Source: a virus. Taken from it: a DNA stretch of 47,121 nt. Positions within the stretch are counted from its first letter, which is position 1. Each line of letters starts with the position of its first letter. Where the stretch lies: positions 1 through 47,121 of the IMG/VR virus record IMGVR_UViG_3300028772_000024. The stretch is one strand, 5' to 3'. The notes beneath the pieces were generated by a model, which had not been told where the DNA came from, made no database searches, and saw only the letters and a list, made by a program, of their open reading frames with translations. Below, in pieces: positions 24,702 to 32,233 of this stretch. The position numbers were made by a program, and so were the translations under genes.

Positions 24702-24733
24702 CAAAGTAAATCAATTAATTTGTAATTGCCAAA
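24702..24733 (-). promoter_or_regulatory. Promoter upstream of the tRNA
   Basis: Minus strand TTTG (24733-24730), a spacer of about 21 bases, then TACTTTG (24708-24702). It overlaps the end of the gene at 24715. Confidence 0.6.
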
Positions 24734-24957
24734 TCTTTAATCGCCATAGTATTATACAACTCTTTAAATTGCTTAGTATTCAATTTTGTCGGCAATGATT
24801 TGAGATAATTTTCTAATTGAGCCTGTAACGCATCTTTAGCAAATTCTAATGCAAGAAATGCTTCGCAAAATGTTTTATCCATTGGCGTCTCAAAAGAAGT
24901 TTTATTTTTCGAGCCATCATTGGTTACTGATATTTTTAGTTCTATGTCTATTAGCAT
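24715..24957 (-). CDS. Unknown protein, 80 residues
   Basis: I start at the ATG at 24957 (MLIDIELKISVTNDGSKNKT), two bases after the previous stop. Short beta strands, then a long helix (TFCEAFLALEFAKDALQAQL) and an ending MAIKDLAITN. No family recognised. Second gene of the leftward early transcript. Confidence 0.65.
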   Translation of the reverse strand: MLIDIELKISVTNDGSKNKTSFETPMDKTFCEAFLALEFAKDALQAQLENYLKSLPTKLNTKQFKELYNTMAIKDLAITN

Positions 24958-24959
24958 AA

Positions 24960-25163
24960 TCAATAAAACTTAGAAGATGATACTTCGATGCGCTTTTCTT
25001 TTATCAAACAAACTACATCTCCTTTTTCAAATCCAACTGAAATGTCTTTTTCTGTTTCAGTACCATAAATATGACCCACCAATTTTCCTAATGTTTTATT
25101 CCTTTTAGAATTTGCAACATAATAATCAAGTTTTCCATCTTGATAAATAAAGAATTTTTTCAT
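24960..25163 (-). CDS. Unknown protein, 67 residues
   Basis: Starts at MKKFFIYQDGKLDYYVANSK; an in-frame GTG 12 bases upstream is less likely. Beta-rich and basic, it ends with RIEVSSSKFY. It is the first gene of the leftward transcript after a consensus promoter at 25212. Function unknown. Confidence 0.65.
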   Translation of the reverse strand: MKKFFIYQDGKLDYYVANSKRNKTLGKLVGHIYGTETEKDISVGFEKGDVVCLIKEKRIEVSSSKFY

Positions 25164-25211
25164 TTTACTATTCACTTAACCAATAGTGAGAGGTTTTAAT
25201 TATTATTTATA

Positions 25212-25219
25212 CAAAGATA
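25212..25219 (-). promoter_or_regulatory. Leftward early promoter -7 box
   Basis: Minus strand TATCTTTG, 49 bases before the ATG of the first leftward gene. The TGTTATACAACA palindrome lies 35 bases upstream. Confidence 0.65.
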
Positions 25220-25590
25220 ATATGTTCAACCCAATTAAACTCATATTTATTTATGTTATACAACAGGTTTTTACTTTGGTCAAAAATTGGTCGGATATTT
25301 TTTGAGATTTAGGGGTGAAGGGAAAAAGATTTTACGTTTTTGACCCCGAATTTTTAAGCGGCATAGCGCATATTAACATTGTTAATAAATACCCTAAGCA
25401 CCCCTCCCTTCCAAATCTTTATTTTAACAATCTTTAACTATAATATATGCAATAATGTTTGGTCAATCGAAATGATATGTGTATCTTTACATCAACAAAG
25501 AAACAAACTAACATGTTGATCAACAAAAAGTTTAACATATTAAATTGAATCTTTTAACACAAATACTTTTCATATATCAATTCAATATAT
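25220..25590. promoter_or_regulatory. Divergent control region without genes
   Basis: No coding frame is convincing here. Promoters face left (25212) and right (25591), with a weaker rightward TATCTTTA near 25480. Palindromes seen are TGTTATACAACA (25254-25265), ATTAACATTGTTAAT (25372-25386) and the perfect TGTTGATCAACA (25514-25525). The layout suits an early-gene switch with repressor sites; no repressor gene was recognised in the window. Confidence 0.55.
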
Positions 25591-25598
25591 TATCTTTG
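25591..25598 (+). promoter_or_regulatory. Rightward early promoter -7 box
   Basis: TATCTTTG, 31 bases before the ATG at 25630. The -33 box is poor. Confidence 0.65.
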
Positions 25599-25629
25599 TG
25601 TCATACTAATCAACTAAAACAAACGCCTT

Positions 25630-25737
25630 ATGAAACTCTTTACAACTAAACAACTTACCGGACTTATAGCAGTAGCAGTAGTATTGATCACTGTAGTAGC
25701 ATTGCTTGTAACAGGTAACTTTGCTTATCTAAACTAA
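25630..25737 (+). CDS. Small membrane protein, 35 residues
   Basis: MKLFTTKQLTGLIAVAVVLI then a continued Val/Ala/Leu run to LVTGNFAYLN. Nearly the whole of residues 10-29 is one hydrophobic span. It is the first gene of the rightward transcript. Its promoter, start and stop are clear, which makes it credible despite its size. It is followed by a GCCTA-TTAGAT-TAGGC hairpin (25750-25765). Function unknown. Confidence 0.6.
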   Translation: MKLFTTKQLTGLIAVAVVLITVVALLVTGNFAYLN

Positions 25738-25804
25738 TACCGGGTGCAGCCTATTAGATTAGGCGCATTCACAATAACAAAGTTCTTTGACATGATGAAC
25801 ATAG

Positions 25805-25960
25805 GTTGCGAAAGGAAGCAACTAAAGAACATAGGTGACCGCTTCAGTGAAATGCTGTTATAGGTCAATTAAAAACATAGGGTGACAACCTTCAGTGCAA
25901 TGCTGTTAACCGTACAACATAGTGTTGTTTACTTCGGTGAAATGCCGTAATAGAACAAAG
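25805..25960 (+). ncRNA. Tandem array of small RNA hairpins
   Basis: A first hairpin GTTGC/GCAAC (25805-25822) is followed by three related ones: CAG-TGAAATG-CTG (25845-25857), CAG-TGCAATG-CTG (25893-25905) and CGG-TGAAATG-CCG (25935-25947). The A-U to G-C change in the stem keeps pairing. Outer arms also pair: TGACC/GGTCA around the first and TTGTT/AACAA around the last. Each unit begins near an ACATAG sequence. Reading frames across the units are not conserved, so this is an RNA-level repeat. Confidence 0.6.
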
Positions 25961-26028
25961 TAAGAGATAGGCGGTTGGTTCTGCCTATCTATACGATGCT
26001 CAATGTTGAGCAACTAACAACTATTATT

Positions 26029-26229
26029 ATGATTCACATAACAGACATTAAGCCCGACACACGTATACAGCTACAATGCGGTATAGTGATGTCAATTGAT
26101 GCAATGGAGCACATAGGAAGCAGGACATTTGTTCTGTGCACTATGGATAACGGTACTGAAGAGGGTCATAGGATTGATATTAATGACTCTGTATTATTCT
26201 TTAATGAAAATAAATCTATATTATTATGA
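26029..26229 (+). CDS. Unknown protein, 66 residues
   Basis: I start at the ATG at 26029 (MIHITDIKPDTRIQLQCGIV), after the AT-rich leader; the frame is open 18 codons further up through the region next to the hairpins. Beta-rich, probably a small SH3-like or OB-like fold by pattern (FVLCTMDNGTEEGHRIDIND), but that is a guess. Its stop overlaps the next ATG. Confidence 0.6.
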   Translation: MIHITDIKPDTRIQLQCGIVMSIDAMEHIGSRTFVLCTMDNGTEEGHRIDINDSVLFFNENKSILL

Positions 26230-26399
26230 CAAAAGATCAATTATATGTGCACACCGCTATTAATGGCAGGAGTAACTCTGTTACAAATCCAATTGAAAAG
26301 GAAGTATTAAGGAGCACCGTTGAAAAATGGGACACAGGAAAGAACATGTATCCTTATAAAGTTTGGGTGTTATACGGAACAAATAAAGACCAGTTATGA
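26226..26399 (+). CDS. 57-residue phage microprotein (paralogue 1)
   Basis: Starts MTKDQLYVHTAINGRSNSVT and ends with a basic, Trp-containing part (KWDTGKNMYPYKVWVLYGTN). It has a close paralogue of the same length at 27518 (HTAINGR and KNMYPYKVWVLYGT are shared). ATGA overlaps on both sides show it is translated in a chain. Function unknown. Confidence 0.7.
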   Translation: MTKDQLYVHTAINGRSNSVTNPIEKEVLRSTVEKWDTGKNMYPYKVWVLYGTNKDQL

Positions 26400-26509
26400 C
26401 CCTCGAAAAGCTTATCTTTATATCGATAGAATTATTTATTATAGCATACTTCATCAAGTGTGCAGTTGTTAAAATTAAAAAGTTTATTAAATATTTTAAA
26501 GAAGACTAA
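26396..26509 (+). CDS. Small membrane protein, 37 residues
   Basis: MTLEKLIFISIELFIIAYFI is a membrane span; the rest is basic (KIKKFIKYFKED). The ATG overlaps the previous stop by ATGA. A third single-span peptide in this early region. Confidence 0.55.
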   Translation: MTLEKLIFISIELFIIAYFIKCAVVKIKKFIKYFKED

Positions 26510-26513
26510 TATT

Positions 26514-26729
26514 ATGAAAACAGTTAAATTCCTTGCACCAAATCAATGTTATTTTTTCAGTGATAACAAAATTGTATTCCAGTCTTACGATACAATTGTT
26601 TGTACTATTGAAAATGGGAAAGTACAAATCACTGAAGGACAACCGCAAAGTAATACGACCGCAAAATGGTTAAACAGATTTTTGGAGTTACACGTTGGTA
26701 TTAACAATTATAAAAATATAGACAAATGA
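26514..26729 (+). CDS. Unknown protein, 71 residues
   Basis: Start chosen at the ATG at 26514 (MKTVKFLAPNQCYFFSDNKI) after an A-rich leader; the upstream extension would overlap the membrane peptide gene. Beta strands in the first 45 residues, then a helix. No family recognised. It overlaps the next gene by ATGA. Confidence 0.65.
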   Translation: MKTVKFLAPNQCYFFSDNKIVFQSYDTIVCTIENGKVQITEGQPQSNTTAKWLNRFLELHVGINNYKNIDK

Positions 26730-27142
26730 AAGCAATTAACGGATTATCAAAAGTGTTTTTCGGAGTAAGAAAATCAGATAACGAACGTATTTATTTATCA
26801 AAACCATCATGGGATTGTTCGTGGTATTGGGGATTCGGCTATTTAGGAAATAGAAATGAACATTATCATTTATCAGGATACGCAAACGGTAAAAACGTGT
26901 ACGATGCTTTGTTGGCTGATTATGATTTAAACGAAAAGATAAAAGAAAATTTGTGGGTTTTTGTTGAGTTGGTTACAACTGCATACACGCTAAAAGAAAC
27001 GGCTGAGGTGCTTGGCAGGGGTGGGAGTCATTACACTACTAACCCCTGTAAATCTATTATAATTAACGAGGTAGAAACTAAACGTATTAACGAAGATGTA
27101 CTACCTGCTATCTTTAACGAAATAGGTAGAATTATTGAATAG
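26726..27142 (+). CDS. Conserved-looking phage protein, 138 residues
   Basis: Starts MKAINGLSKVFFGVRKSDNE. The Trp/Gly/Tyr-rich part WDCSWYWGFGYLGNRNEHYH resembles a small family often seen in Bacteroidetes phages and conjugative elements, of unknown function. A Ser/Thr-rich loop (GGSHYTTNPCKSI) and a helical end follow. Coupled to the previous gene. Confidence 0.7.
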   Translation: MKAINGLSKVFFGVRKSDNERIYLSKPSWDCSWYWGFGYLGNRNEHYHLSGYANGKNVYDALLADYDLNEKIKENLWVFVELVTTAYTLKETAEVLGRGGSHYTTNPCKSIIINEVETKRINEDVLPAIFNEIGRIIE

Positions 27143-27290
27143 AACTTTAACCCGTCGAAATTCACCGTACATGAGTGAACAACAAATCAATCGAATTGGT
27201 TAAAGCATTACTTTAAATCTTGTATTTTAATGGACTGAAATACAGTAACAAACAACAAACTAAAAAAATCCGTTCAAAGCGGAAAAAATC

Positions 27291-27512
27291 ATGAAAACGA
27301 ATGAAAATGTAACAATCGAAATAACGGGGAATAAATTAACAGTAAAGCAATTATGTTTTCCGACCTACACGTTTGAAGTAAAAGAAAAAGCACCCGCAGG
27401 ATATCACATTTGGAATATAGGGCACAATATGCCGGCTGAATACACCCCGTATTGTAAGTATTTACATGACTTAAATATAGATCCTACAAGTTTAGTAGCT
27501 GTACTAAAATAA
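27291..27512 (+). CDS. Unknown protein, 73 residues
   Basis: Starts MKTNENVTIEITGNKLTVKQ. Contains APAGYHIWNIGHNMPAEYTP and ends LVAVLK. The small beta-rich layout is typical of phage accessory proteins; no family known to me. The 148 bases upstream hold no gene that I can support. Confidence 0.65.
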   Translation: MKTNENVTIEITGNKLTVKQLCFPTYTFEVKEKAPAGYHIWNIGHNMPAEYTPYCKYLHDLNIDPTSLVAVLK

Positions 27513-27517
27513 ATAAA

Positions 27518-27691
27518 ATGACATCTAATCAATTATTTGTACACACTGCTATTAATGGCAGGCAGAATGCTATTGTAGACCGCGACGAAAAAGAAATACT
27601 AAATCTAACTGTCGCTAAATGGGACAAAGGAAAGAATATGTATCCGTATAAGGTCTGGGTGCTTTATGGTACGCACAAAGATTCTATTTAA
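27518..27691 (+). CDS. 57-residue phage microprotein (paralogue 2)
   Basis: Starts MTSNQLFVHTAINGRQNAIV. The C-terminal part has KGKNMYPYKVWVLYGT, nearly the same as in the gene at 26226. Same length, diverged middle. The start is 5 bases after the previous stop. Function unknown. Confidence 0.7.
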   Translation: MTSNQLFVHTAINGRQNAIVDRDEKEILNLTVAKWDKGKNMYPYKVWVLYGTHKDSI

Positions 27692-27772
27692 TATAATCAC
27701 ACAACTTTAAATTAAACCCTCTTAAAACGCTTTAAAATCAATATAGACAAAATCTATAACATCCAAACAATT

Positions 27773-27880
27773 ATGGAAACAAACTATATTCAAGTAGGCT
27801 GCTATGTCTACATATTTGACACAAACAGGATTATTAAGGGTCAACAATGGCCTGTATTGATGAAATTCAATTTAAACTAA
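27773..27880 (+). CDS. Small protein, 35 residues
   Basis: METNYIQVGCYVYIFDTNRI then IKGQQWPVLMKFNLN. The codon pattern and beta-like alternation look genuine, but at this size confidence is modest. It overlaps an upstream extension of the next gene, whose better start is further down. Confidence 0.4.
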   Translation: METNYIQVGCYVYIFDTNRIIKGQQWPVLMKFNLN

Positions 27881-27897
27881 AAATAAAAGCCGACAAT

Positions 27898-28152
27898 ATG
27901 AAAACGAATAAGATATTTTCCCAAACCCAGTACGATATTGCCCGACTTCAAAATGAAAGAATACAATACCAAAACAATAAAACAAATTGGGTTGACTTTG
28001 ATACATTCGGAATGGATATTAATTTTGTAGGTAAGACTGGAGTTATTGCAACTAAGCATGTAAATGACTGGAAAAGTTATACGTATAAAGATTTATGTAA
28101 GAAATTTGATGAAATAGATGTTGATTCCTCTAAAATGTACTTTGATTCATAG
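27898..28152 (+). CDS. Unknown protein, 84 residues
   Basis: Start chosen at the ATG at 27898 (MKTNKIFSQTQYDIARLQNE), because the upstream extension overlaps another small gene. Charged, with VDFDTFGMDINFVGKTGVIA in the middle. No family recognised. Last gene before a promoter and leader. Confidence 0.6.
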   Translation: MKTNKIFSQTQYDIARLQNERIQYQNNKTNWVDFDTFGMDINFVGKTGVIATKHVNDWKSYTYKDLCKKFDEIDVDSSKMYFDS

Positions 28153-28174
28153 ACCTTTATCCATTTATTTTGAT

Positions 28175-28182
28175 TATCTTTG
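28175..28182 (+). promoter_or_regulatory. Promoter -7 box for the NUMOD4 protein
   Basis: TATCTTTG, twelve bases before P1 of leader L2. The -33 box is weak. Confidence 0.6.
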
Positions 28183-28192
28183 TATCAAATTA

Positions 28193-28280
28193 CTGTCTCA
28201 CATAGTAATTAACCCTTTAAAAGCCCTTTTTGATTTAATTCGCAGTGAGACACGGATTATTTTGATTAGGGCTTAATTTA
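28193..28280 (+). ncRNA. Interleaved-stem leader RNA, copy L2
   Basis: P1 is GTCTCAC (28195-28201) with GTGAGAC (28245-28251). P2 is AAGCCCT (28221-28227) with AGGGCTT (28268-28274). The linker AGTAATTAACC is shared with L1. The ATG follows 16 bases after P2'. Confidence 0.75.
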
Positions 28281-28289
28281 TATATTCTT

Positions 28290-29129
28290 ATGAAAAAACA
28301 AAAAATACAAGAAAATTGGCGTACTATCCCAGATTACAATGGTTATTTGTTAAGTGATTTAGGACGTGTTAGGACAATAGAAGGCGTATTTATAGAGACT
28401 TATAACGGGTTTGTCATGCTCGAATTAGAACAGTACTCAATTGCTGATTTAGTACAAAAAACATTCGTAAAAGAAAAGCCAGCAAATGCTGGTCATAACG
28501 ATATTTTAAACGGCTCATTTACGCTACGTTTCAAACATTATGTACTAACACCAACCTCAACACCTGATTTGTCTTCTGATGGTCTTAAAATGTGGTTTAC
28601 TGACTATGGATTTGTGTGCGTCGCGCCTCAAAGAAGTTTTCCGGTTGGTAATTGTAGATTTATATTCCCTTATGCAGTAACAGGGGATAGGGCGTATTTG
28701 TGCCCATTTGAGGAAATAACGGAAGGATCATATAGAATGCCTCGTAATTCGGGGACTGTTCAAATTTCGACCAACAAACGACCTGTACCGCTTCGGCAGG
28801 CAATAGCAATTATTTACAAAGAGTTCAATAAAGCGGTTAAGGATCATTCTCGTATTACTCCCGATACTAAATTACTAAAAAGCTATGCTTCTAACGCTGT
28901 TTTAAGTACTATAGGGAGATTAACTCCCGTATGTACTCACAATGATACTGTTTATATTATTTATGTCGATTACAAAAGCCTACGTGCTGAATACAGGGAA
29001 TTAATTTCAAAGCAGGACGTTTTTAAAATATATGAGTTCGTTTCCGTACAGTCAAATTTACTGTGGGAAAAATCATTTGGCTTTACCAAGGAATCATTCT
29101 TAAAATTGGTAGAAACTGCTGATAAATAA
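28290..29129 (+). CDS. NUMOD4-motif protein without an HNH core
   Basis: 279 residues. It starts KKQKIQENWRTIPDYNGYLL, a NUMOD4 motif as in the homing endonucleases, with SDLGRVRTIEG following and a short IADLVQKTF helix. No H-N-H catalytic residues can be seen after it; the remaining ~200 residues are unrecognised (contains FVCVAPQRSFPVGNCRFIFP). It shares its leader type with two endonucleases. It may be a decayed or repurposed homing protein, perhaps DNA-binding only. Confidence 0.6.
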   Translation: MKKQKIQENWRTIPDYNGYLLSDLGRVRTIEGVFIETYNGFVMLELEQYSIADLVQKTFVKEKPANAGHNDILNGSFTLRFKHYVLTPTSTPDLSSDGLKMWFTDYGFVCVAPQRSFPVGNCRFIFPYAVTGDRAYLCPFEEITEGSYRMPRNSGTVQISTNKRPVPLRQAIAIIYKEFNKAVKDHSRITPDTKLLKSYASNAVLSTIGRLTPVCTHNDTVYIIYVDYKSLRAEYRELISKQDVFKIYEFVSVQSNLLWEKSFGFTKESFLKLVETADK

Positions 29130-29940
29130 TATGTTATCTAATAATACCAAATAGGAAATAAAAATAAAAAATGAGAAGTGCTTATATATTAAATACTTAT
29201 CTACATTTAACTACATATACTATATTTTCGACACATAAAAATCAAACTTCTACACTTTTTATAGTTTTATTTTTATTTTTCAGCCCTATTTTATTACAAC
29301 ATTTTGCCTCTCTTATCTTTTATTAACTCTACTCTTTAATTACTATCTAATATAATAAATAATATAAATTTTATATAGTATATATATTTATAGTATATAT
29401 TATTATTTATAGTTAAGTATTTGATTTAGAGTATAGTTAATAAATATAGAATGCAGTTACTATAATGTAATTTAACTTATTTTAAGGATAGTTGTTAATG
29501 AAATATAATTATTCCACTAACTATCAAATTACCAAATCATTACAACTAAAATCTAAAGTATAATAAAAGCTAACTAATTGATATTCATCAATGTTAATTG
29601 AATTAACCTTTAAGTGCCGTATATTGCCAATAACCAACTAACTTGATCAATCTTACATTCATTTGATTATCCTTACTAAATCATACTTGAATAACAAATA
29701 TCATTAATCAAGTATATTAATAAGTGTTTACGGGATTTACTCTGAAATCTTTAAAATACATTAAATCGTAATAGGTAAGAATAATCAAAACAACTATATC
29801 TATAATCAAGTTTTGCCATATAACTAATCAAGTTTATTTAAGTATAATCAAAATAACTTGATTGTTTTAATTATTATTAACTTGAATGGTCTTTATCAAT
29901 AATCAAATAAGCATTATCTTTGCCATTATTAATTTAAAAA
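29130..29940. other. AT-rich gene-poor region with ATCAAGT repeats (candidate origin or control site)
   Basis: About 800 very AT-rich bases. In 29641-29862, ATCAAGT or its complement occurs at 29641, 29707, 29805, 29827 and 29856, with ACTTGAA variants at 29685 and 29880. The first half contains long AT tracts (29340-29460). The only frame of note is 29171-29326 (51 codons, hydrophobic middle), which I do not trust. Directly repeated 7-mers beside an AT-rich stretch suggest an iteron-type origin or multi-site operator; this is inference. Confidence 0.45.
29915..29922 (+). promoter_or_regulatory. Promoter -7 box
   Basis: TATCTTTG, 27 bases before the ATG at 29950, just after the ATCAAGT cluster. 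Confidence 0.65.
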
Positions 29941-29949
29941 CGTAACAAA

Positions 29950-30333
29950 ATGAGTAACGAAACAAATCATGGCGGTAAAAGGGAAGGTGCAGGACAAAAG
30001 CCAAAAGAACCACGCAAAACACTGCATAGAAATATACCTATAAGTCAGTATGATAGAATGGCAGAATCAATCGATGCCTTCTTAGAAAAATATCGAAAAA
30101 AGGAAATTGAAAACAGAGAGGCTATACATCCTGCCAGAAAAAAGAATTACGATCAGGAAATGCTTAAAAAAATAATGGATGATGGTTGGTCAGTAAAAAC
30201 ATCTACAACGTCCTATTTCGCCTCTAAAAGTGCGGATGAGATTGTACAAGGGGAGACTATTTGTGATTTGTTTGAAGCGATATATGGGGCAAGGGAATAT
30301 AACAAGTATTTGAAACAAATTAAAAGGCACTAA
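29950..30333 (+). CDS. GGKREGAG-motif phage protein, 127 residues
   Basis: Starts MSNETNHGGKREGAGQKPKE. The basic, Gly-rich N-terminal motif is common in phage proteins and is thought to contact DNA. Then helical charged sequence and a C-terminal block DGWSVKTSTTSYF...DLFEAIYGAREY. That last block is shared, in diverged form, with the next gene and with a 51-residue protein at 33851. First gene after the repeat region. Confidence 0.7.
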   Translation: MSNETNHGGKREGAGQKPKEPRKTLHRNIPISQYDRMAESIDAFLEKYRKKEIENREAIHPARKKNYDQEMLKKIMDDGWSVKTSTTSYFASKSADEIVQGETICDLFEAIYGAREYNKYLKQIKRH

Positions 30334-30334
30334 A

Positions 30335-30808
30335 ATGAGATACGAAAACGACAGAGCAGATTATGAGTTTATGACCAAACTAAGAGCCTTAGAAGCTCAA
30401 AGATGGAAGGATCTGGAGGTGGCACACGCCAAGCGATTAGAGGATGAAAGGTTAGCCAAGATAGAAGATGAAAAATTGAGACTATCAGAAATTTTCGAAC
30501 AAGAGAAAGCAGCACTTTTGGAAATTGCCGAACAGGAAATGAAAAGAGCAACAGAAGCTAAAATAAAGCTTGAGCTCGAAAAGGAGGAACGCAGGGTTTA
30601 CGCAGAGAGAATGATAAAAATTGAGAGAGAAGCAGCGGAGAAAAAGATAAAAGATATGACCGATAAAATGACTAACGATGGCTATATTATAAGTAGGAAT
30701 GATCTTAGAAGTATAACGTCTATTTATTACGCTACTAAAGATGGAATTACAATACATGCAACTCCACTTTGTTGCTTATTTGAAAAGATTTATGGAACGA
30801 GTTATTAA
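30335..30808 (+). CDS. Coiled-coil protein with shared C-terminal block
   Basis: 157 residues. Residues ~15-105 are an almost continuous charged coiled coil (Glu/Lys/Arg-rich). The last ~40 residues (DGYIISRNDLRSITSIYYAT ... LFEKIYGTSY) repeat the block found in the preceding gene. One base separates the two genes. The block may be a dimerisation or targeting element (inference). Confidence 0.7.
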   Translation: MRYENDRADYEFMTKLRALEAQRWKDLEVAHAKRLEDERLAKIEDEKLRLSEIFEQEKAALLEIAEQEMKRATEAKIKLELEKEERRVYAERMIKIEREAAEKKIKDMTDKMTNDGYIISRNDLRSITSIYYATKDGITIHATPLCCLFEKIYGTSY

Positions 30809-30855
30809 AATCGAGTTATTAAACTTAAAAAGAAAGAGAGGCTTTTATCAAATAC

Positions 30856-31536
30856 ATGGGTTCAAAAAACAGGATAGCAAAATACATCCTGCCTATAATT
30901 TTAGAGAACAGAAAAGAAGGACAGTGGTATGTAGAGCCGTTTTGCGGTGGTTGTAATACGTTGGATAAAGTAACAGATAATCGGGTAGGCTGTGATAGTA
31001 ACTTAAACGTGATCAATGCTATGATAGCTATCAGGGACTGTATTTGTGATTTACCACAAGACAATAAACAATTTACCGAAGAAGACTATAAAAATTTAAG
31101 GTCTGGCGATTATAAATATAAAGGTTATGCGGGCTTTGCATTCAGTTATGGCGGTAAATGGATGGGTGGATGGTGTAGGGATGGATTAGATAGCCGTGAT
31201 TATGTGGCTGAATCGTACAGAAACGCACTAAATCAGTCTCCATTATTACAAGGTGTACAATTAGTCCACAAATCATATTTAGACCTTAAATTCAAGCAAA
31301 ACTGTATCATTTATTGTGATCCTCCATATTTTGGCAGTACCGGATACAAAGACAAATTTAACCATACCGAATTTTGGGACTGGTGTAGACAAATGAAAGC
31401 CGAAGGACATACCATATTTATAAGTGAATATAATGCACCTGACGACTTTAAATGTGTTTGGCAAAAAGAGCAGGTTAGCTCACTGACCAAAGACACAGGG
31501 AGTAAAAGAGCGATAGAAAAATTATTTACTATTTAA
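30856..31536 (+). CDS. DNA adenine methyltransferase, D12 class (Dam-like)
   Basis: 226 residues. N-terminal GSKNRIAKYILPIILENR matches the DNA/AdoMet entry motif; YVEPFCGGCNTLD is a variant of motif I (FxGxG) that binds AdoMet; NCIIYCDPPYFG carries the catalytic D-P-P-Y. These define the alpha-class N6-adenine methylases. It likely protects phage DNA from host restriction or marks it. No cognate endonuclease is adjacent, so it is an orphan. The motif I spacing (G-G-C-N) is slightly unusual. Confidence 0.9.
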   Translation: MGSKNRIAKYILPIILENRKEGQWYVEPFCGGCNTLDKVTDNRVGCDSNLNVINAMIAIRDCICDLPQDNKQFTEEDYKNLRSGDYKYKGYAGFAFSYGGKWMGGWCRDGLDSRDYVAESYRNALNQSPLLQGVQLVHKSYLDLKFKQNCIIYCDPPYFGSTGYKDKFNHTEFWDWCRQMKAEGHTIFISEYNAPDDFKCVWQKEQVSSLTKDTGSKRAIEKLFTI

Positions 31537-31555
31537 ACCAATAAAATTTAGTATT

Positions 31556-31954
31556 ATGATACCAGAAATTATTAAACAATGGGAAGAAAACAAGCATAAG
31601 CTTGAAGAGTATTTCAGAACCACAAAGCAAGAAGAGTATTCTAATTATAAGGATATTGTAAAAGCGTTATTTTATTGTTGCATCGGAGAATTTAATGTCG
31701 ATAAAATGACCGTTATCGATGATGGAGATTATCAAGGAACGCAAATTTTTATTATCCCAAAAGGTTGCTACCAACCATCAGTAGATGACTATATCGTTAC
31801 GGATACTTATTACGGGTCGTGTTCAGGTTGCGACACTTTGCAGGCTATATGCTCTTATGAATACGAAGAACTACCTTCAGAGTCACAAGTCAAAGATTAT
31901 ATGACTTTGGCACTACATTTAGTTCAAAGATTACACCGGCTTTCCATACCTTAA
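31556..31954 (+). CDS. Unknown phage protein, 132 residues
   Basis: Starts MIPEIIKQWEENKHKLEEYF. The central region has YIVTDTYYGSCSGCDTLQAI and ends with LALHLVQRLHRL. The YGSCSGCDTLQ block is recurrent in phage and plasmid proteins from Bacteroidetes and Firmicutes, of unknown function. The three cysteines might bind metal. It sits 19 bases after the methylase. Confidence 0.7.
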   Translation: MIPEIIKQWEENKHKLEEYFRTTKQEEYSNYKDIVKALFYCCIGEFNVDKMTVIDDGDYQGTQIFIIPKGCYQPSVDDYIVTDTYYGSCSGCDTLQAICSYEYEELPSESQVKDYMTLALHLVQRLHRLSIP

Positions 31955-31959
31955 CCACC

Positions 31960-32178
31960 ATGAACAACATCCGACAACCATACGCCGAGAGAAATCATAA
32001 ACAGTATACAGAAGGCGTACACAGATTTAATTTAGATTGGATAGTTTATATCCCCAAGCAATTAAAAGGGCACACAACTCCTTGTATCGTTGCGGATAGG
32101 AAGTTTAAAGATAAGGGAGCAGCAGATATTTATTATAAATCAATTAAAAATGCAAATCCAACTAACAGACAAATCTAA
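31960..32178 (+). CDS. Unknown protein, 72 residues
   Basis: Starts MNNIRQPYAERNHKQYTEGV; basic, with aromatic residues (FNLDWIVYIPKQLKG). No family recognised. Five bases after the previous gene, thus cotranslated. Confidence 0.6.
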   Translation: MNNIRQPYAERNHKQYTEGVHRFNLDWIVYIPKQLKGHTTPCIVADRKFKDKGAADIYYKSIKNANPTNRQI

Positions 32179-32233
32179 TTTTTATCAGTATGTCGATAGT
32201 GACGTACTTAACCAATTAATAATAGCAATATGA
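32150..32233 (+). CDS. Possible 27-residue leader peptide or micro-ORF
   Basis: MQIQLTDKSNFYQYVDSDVL then NQLIIAI. It overlaps the end of the previous gene and its stop overlaps the next ATG (ATGA), so it bridges two genes by coupling. Credible only because of that geometry. Confidence 0.3.
   Translation: MQIQLTDKSNFYQYVDSDVLNQLIIAI

Noticed and set aside
25797-25866. 22-codon frame across the first hairpins
   Set aside because: The frame is not conserved between repeat units, while the stems are, so the repeat acts at RNA level.
29171-29326. 51-codon hydrophobic frame in the AT-rich region
   Set aside because: Base composition alone yields Ile/Leu/Phe/Tyr-rich frames here, and there is no good promoter or leader directly ahead.
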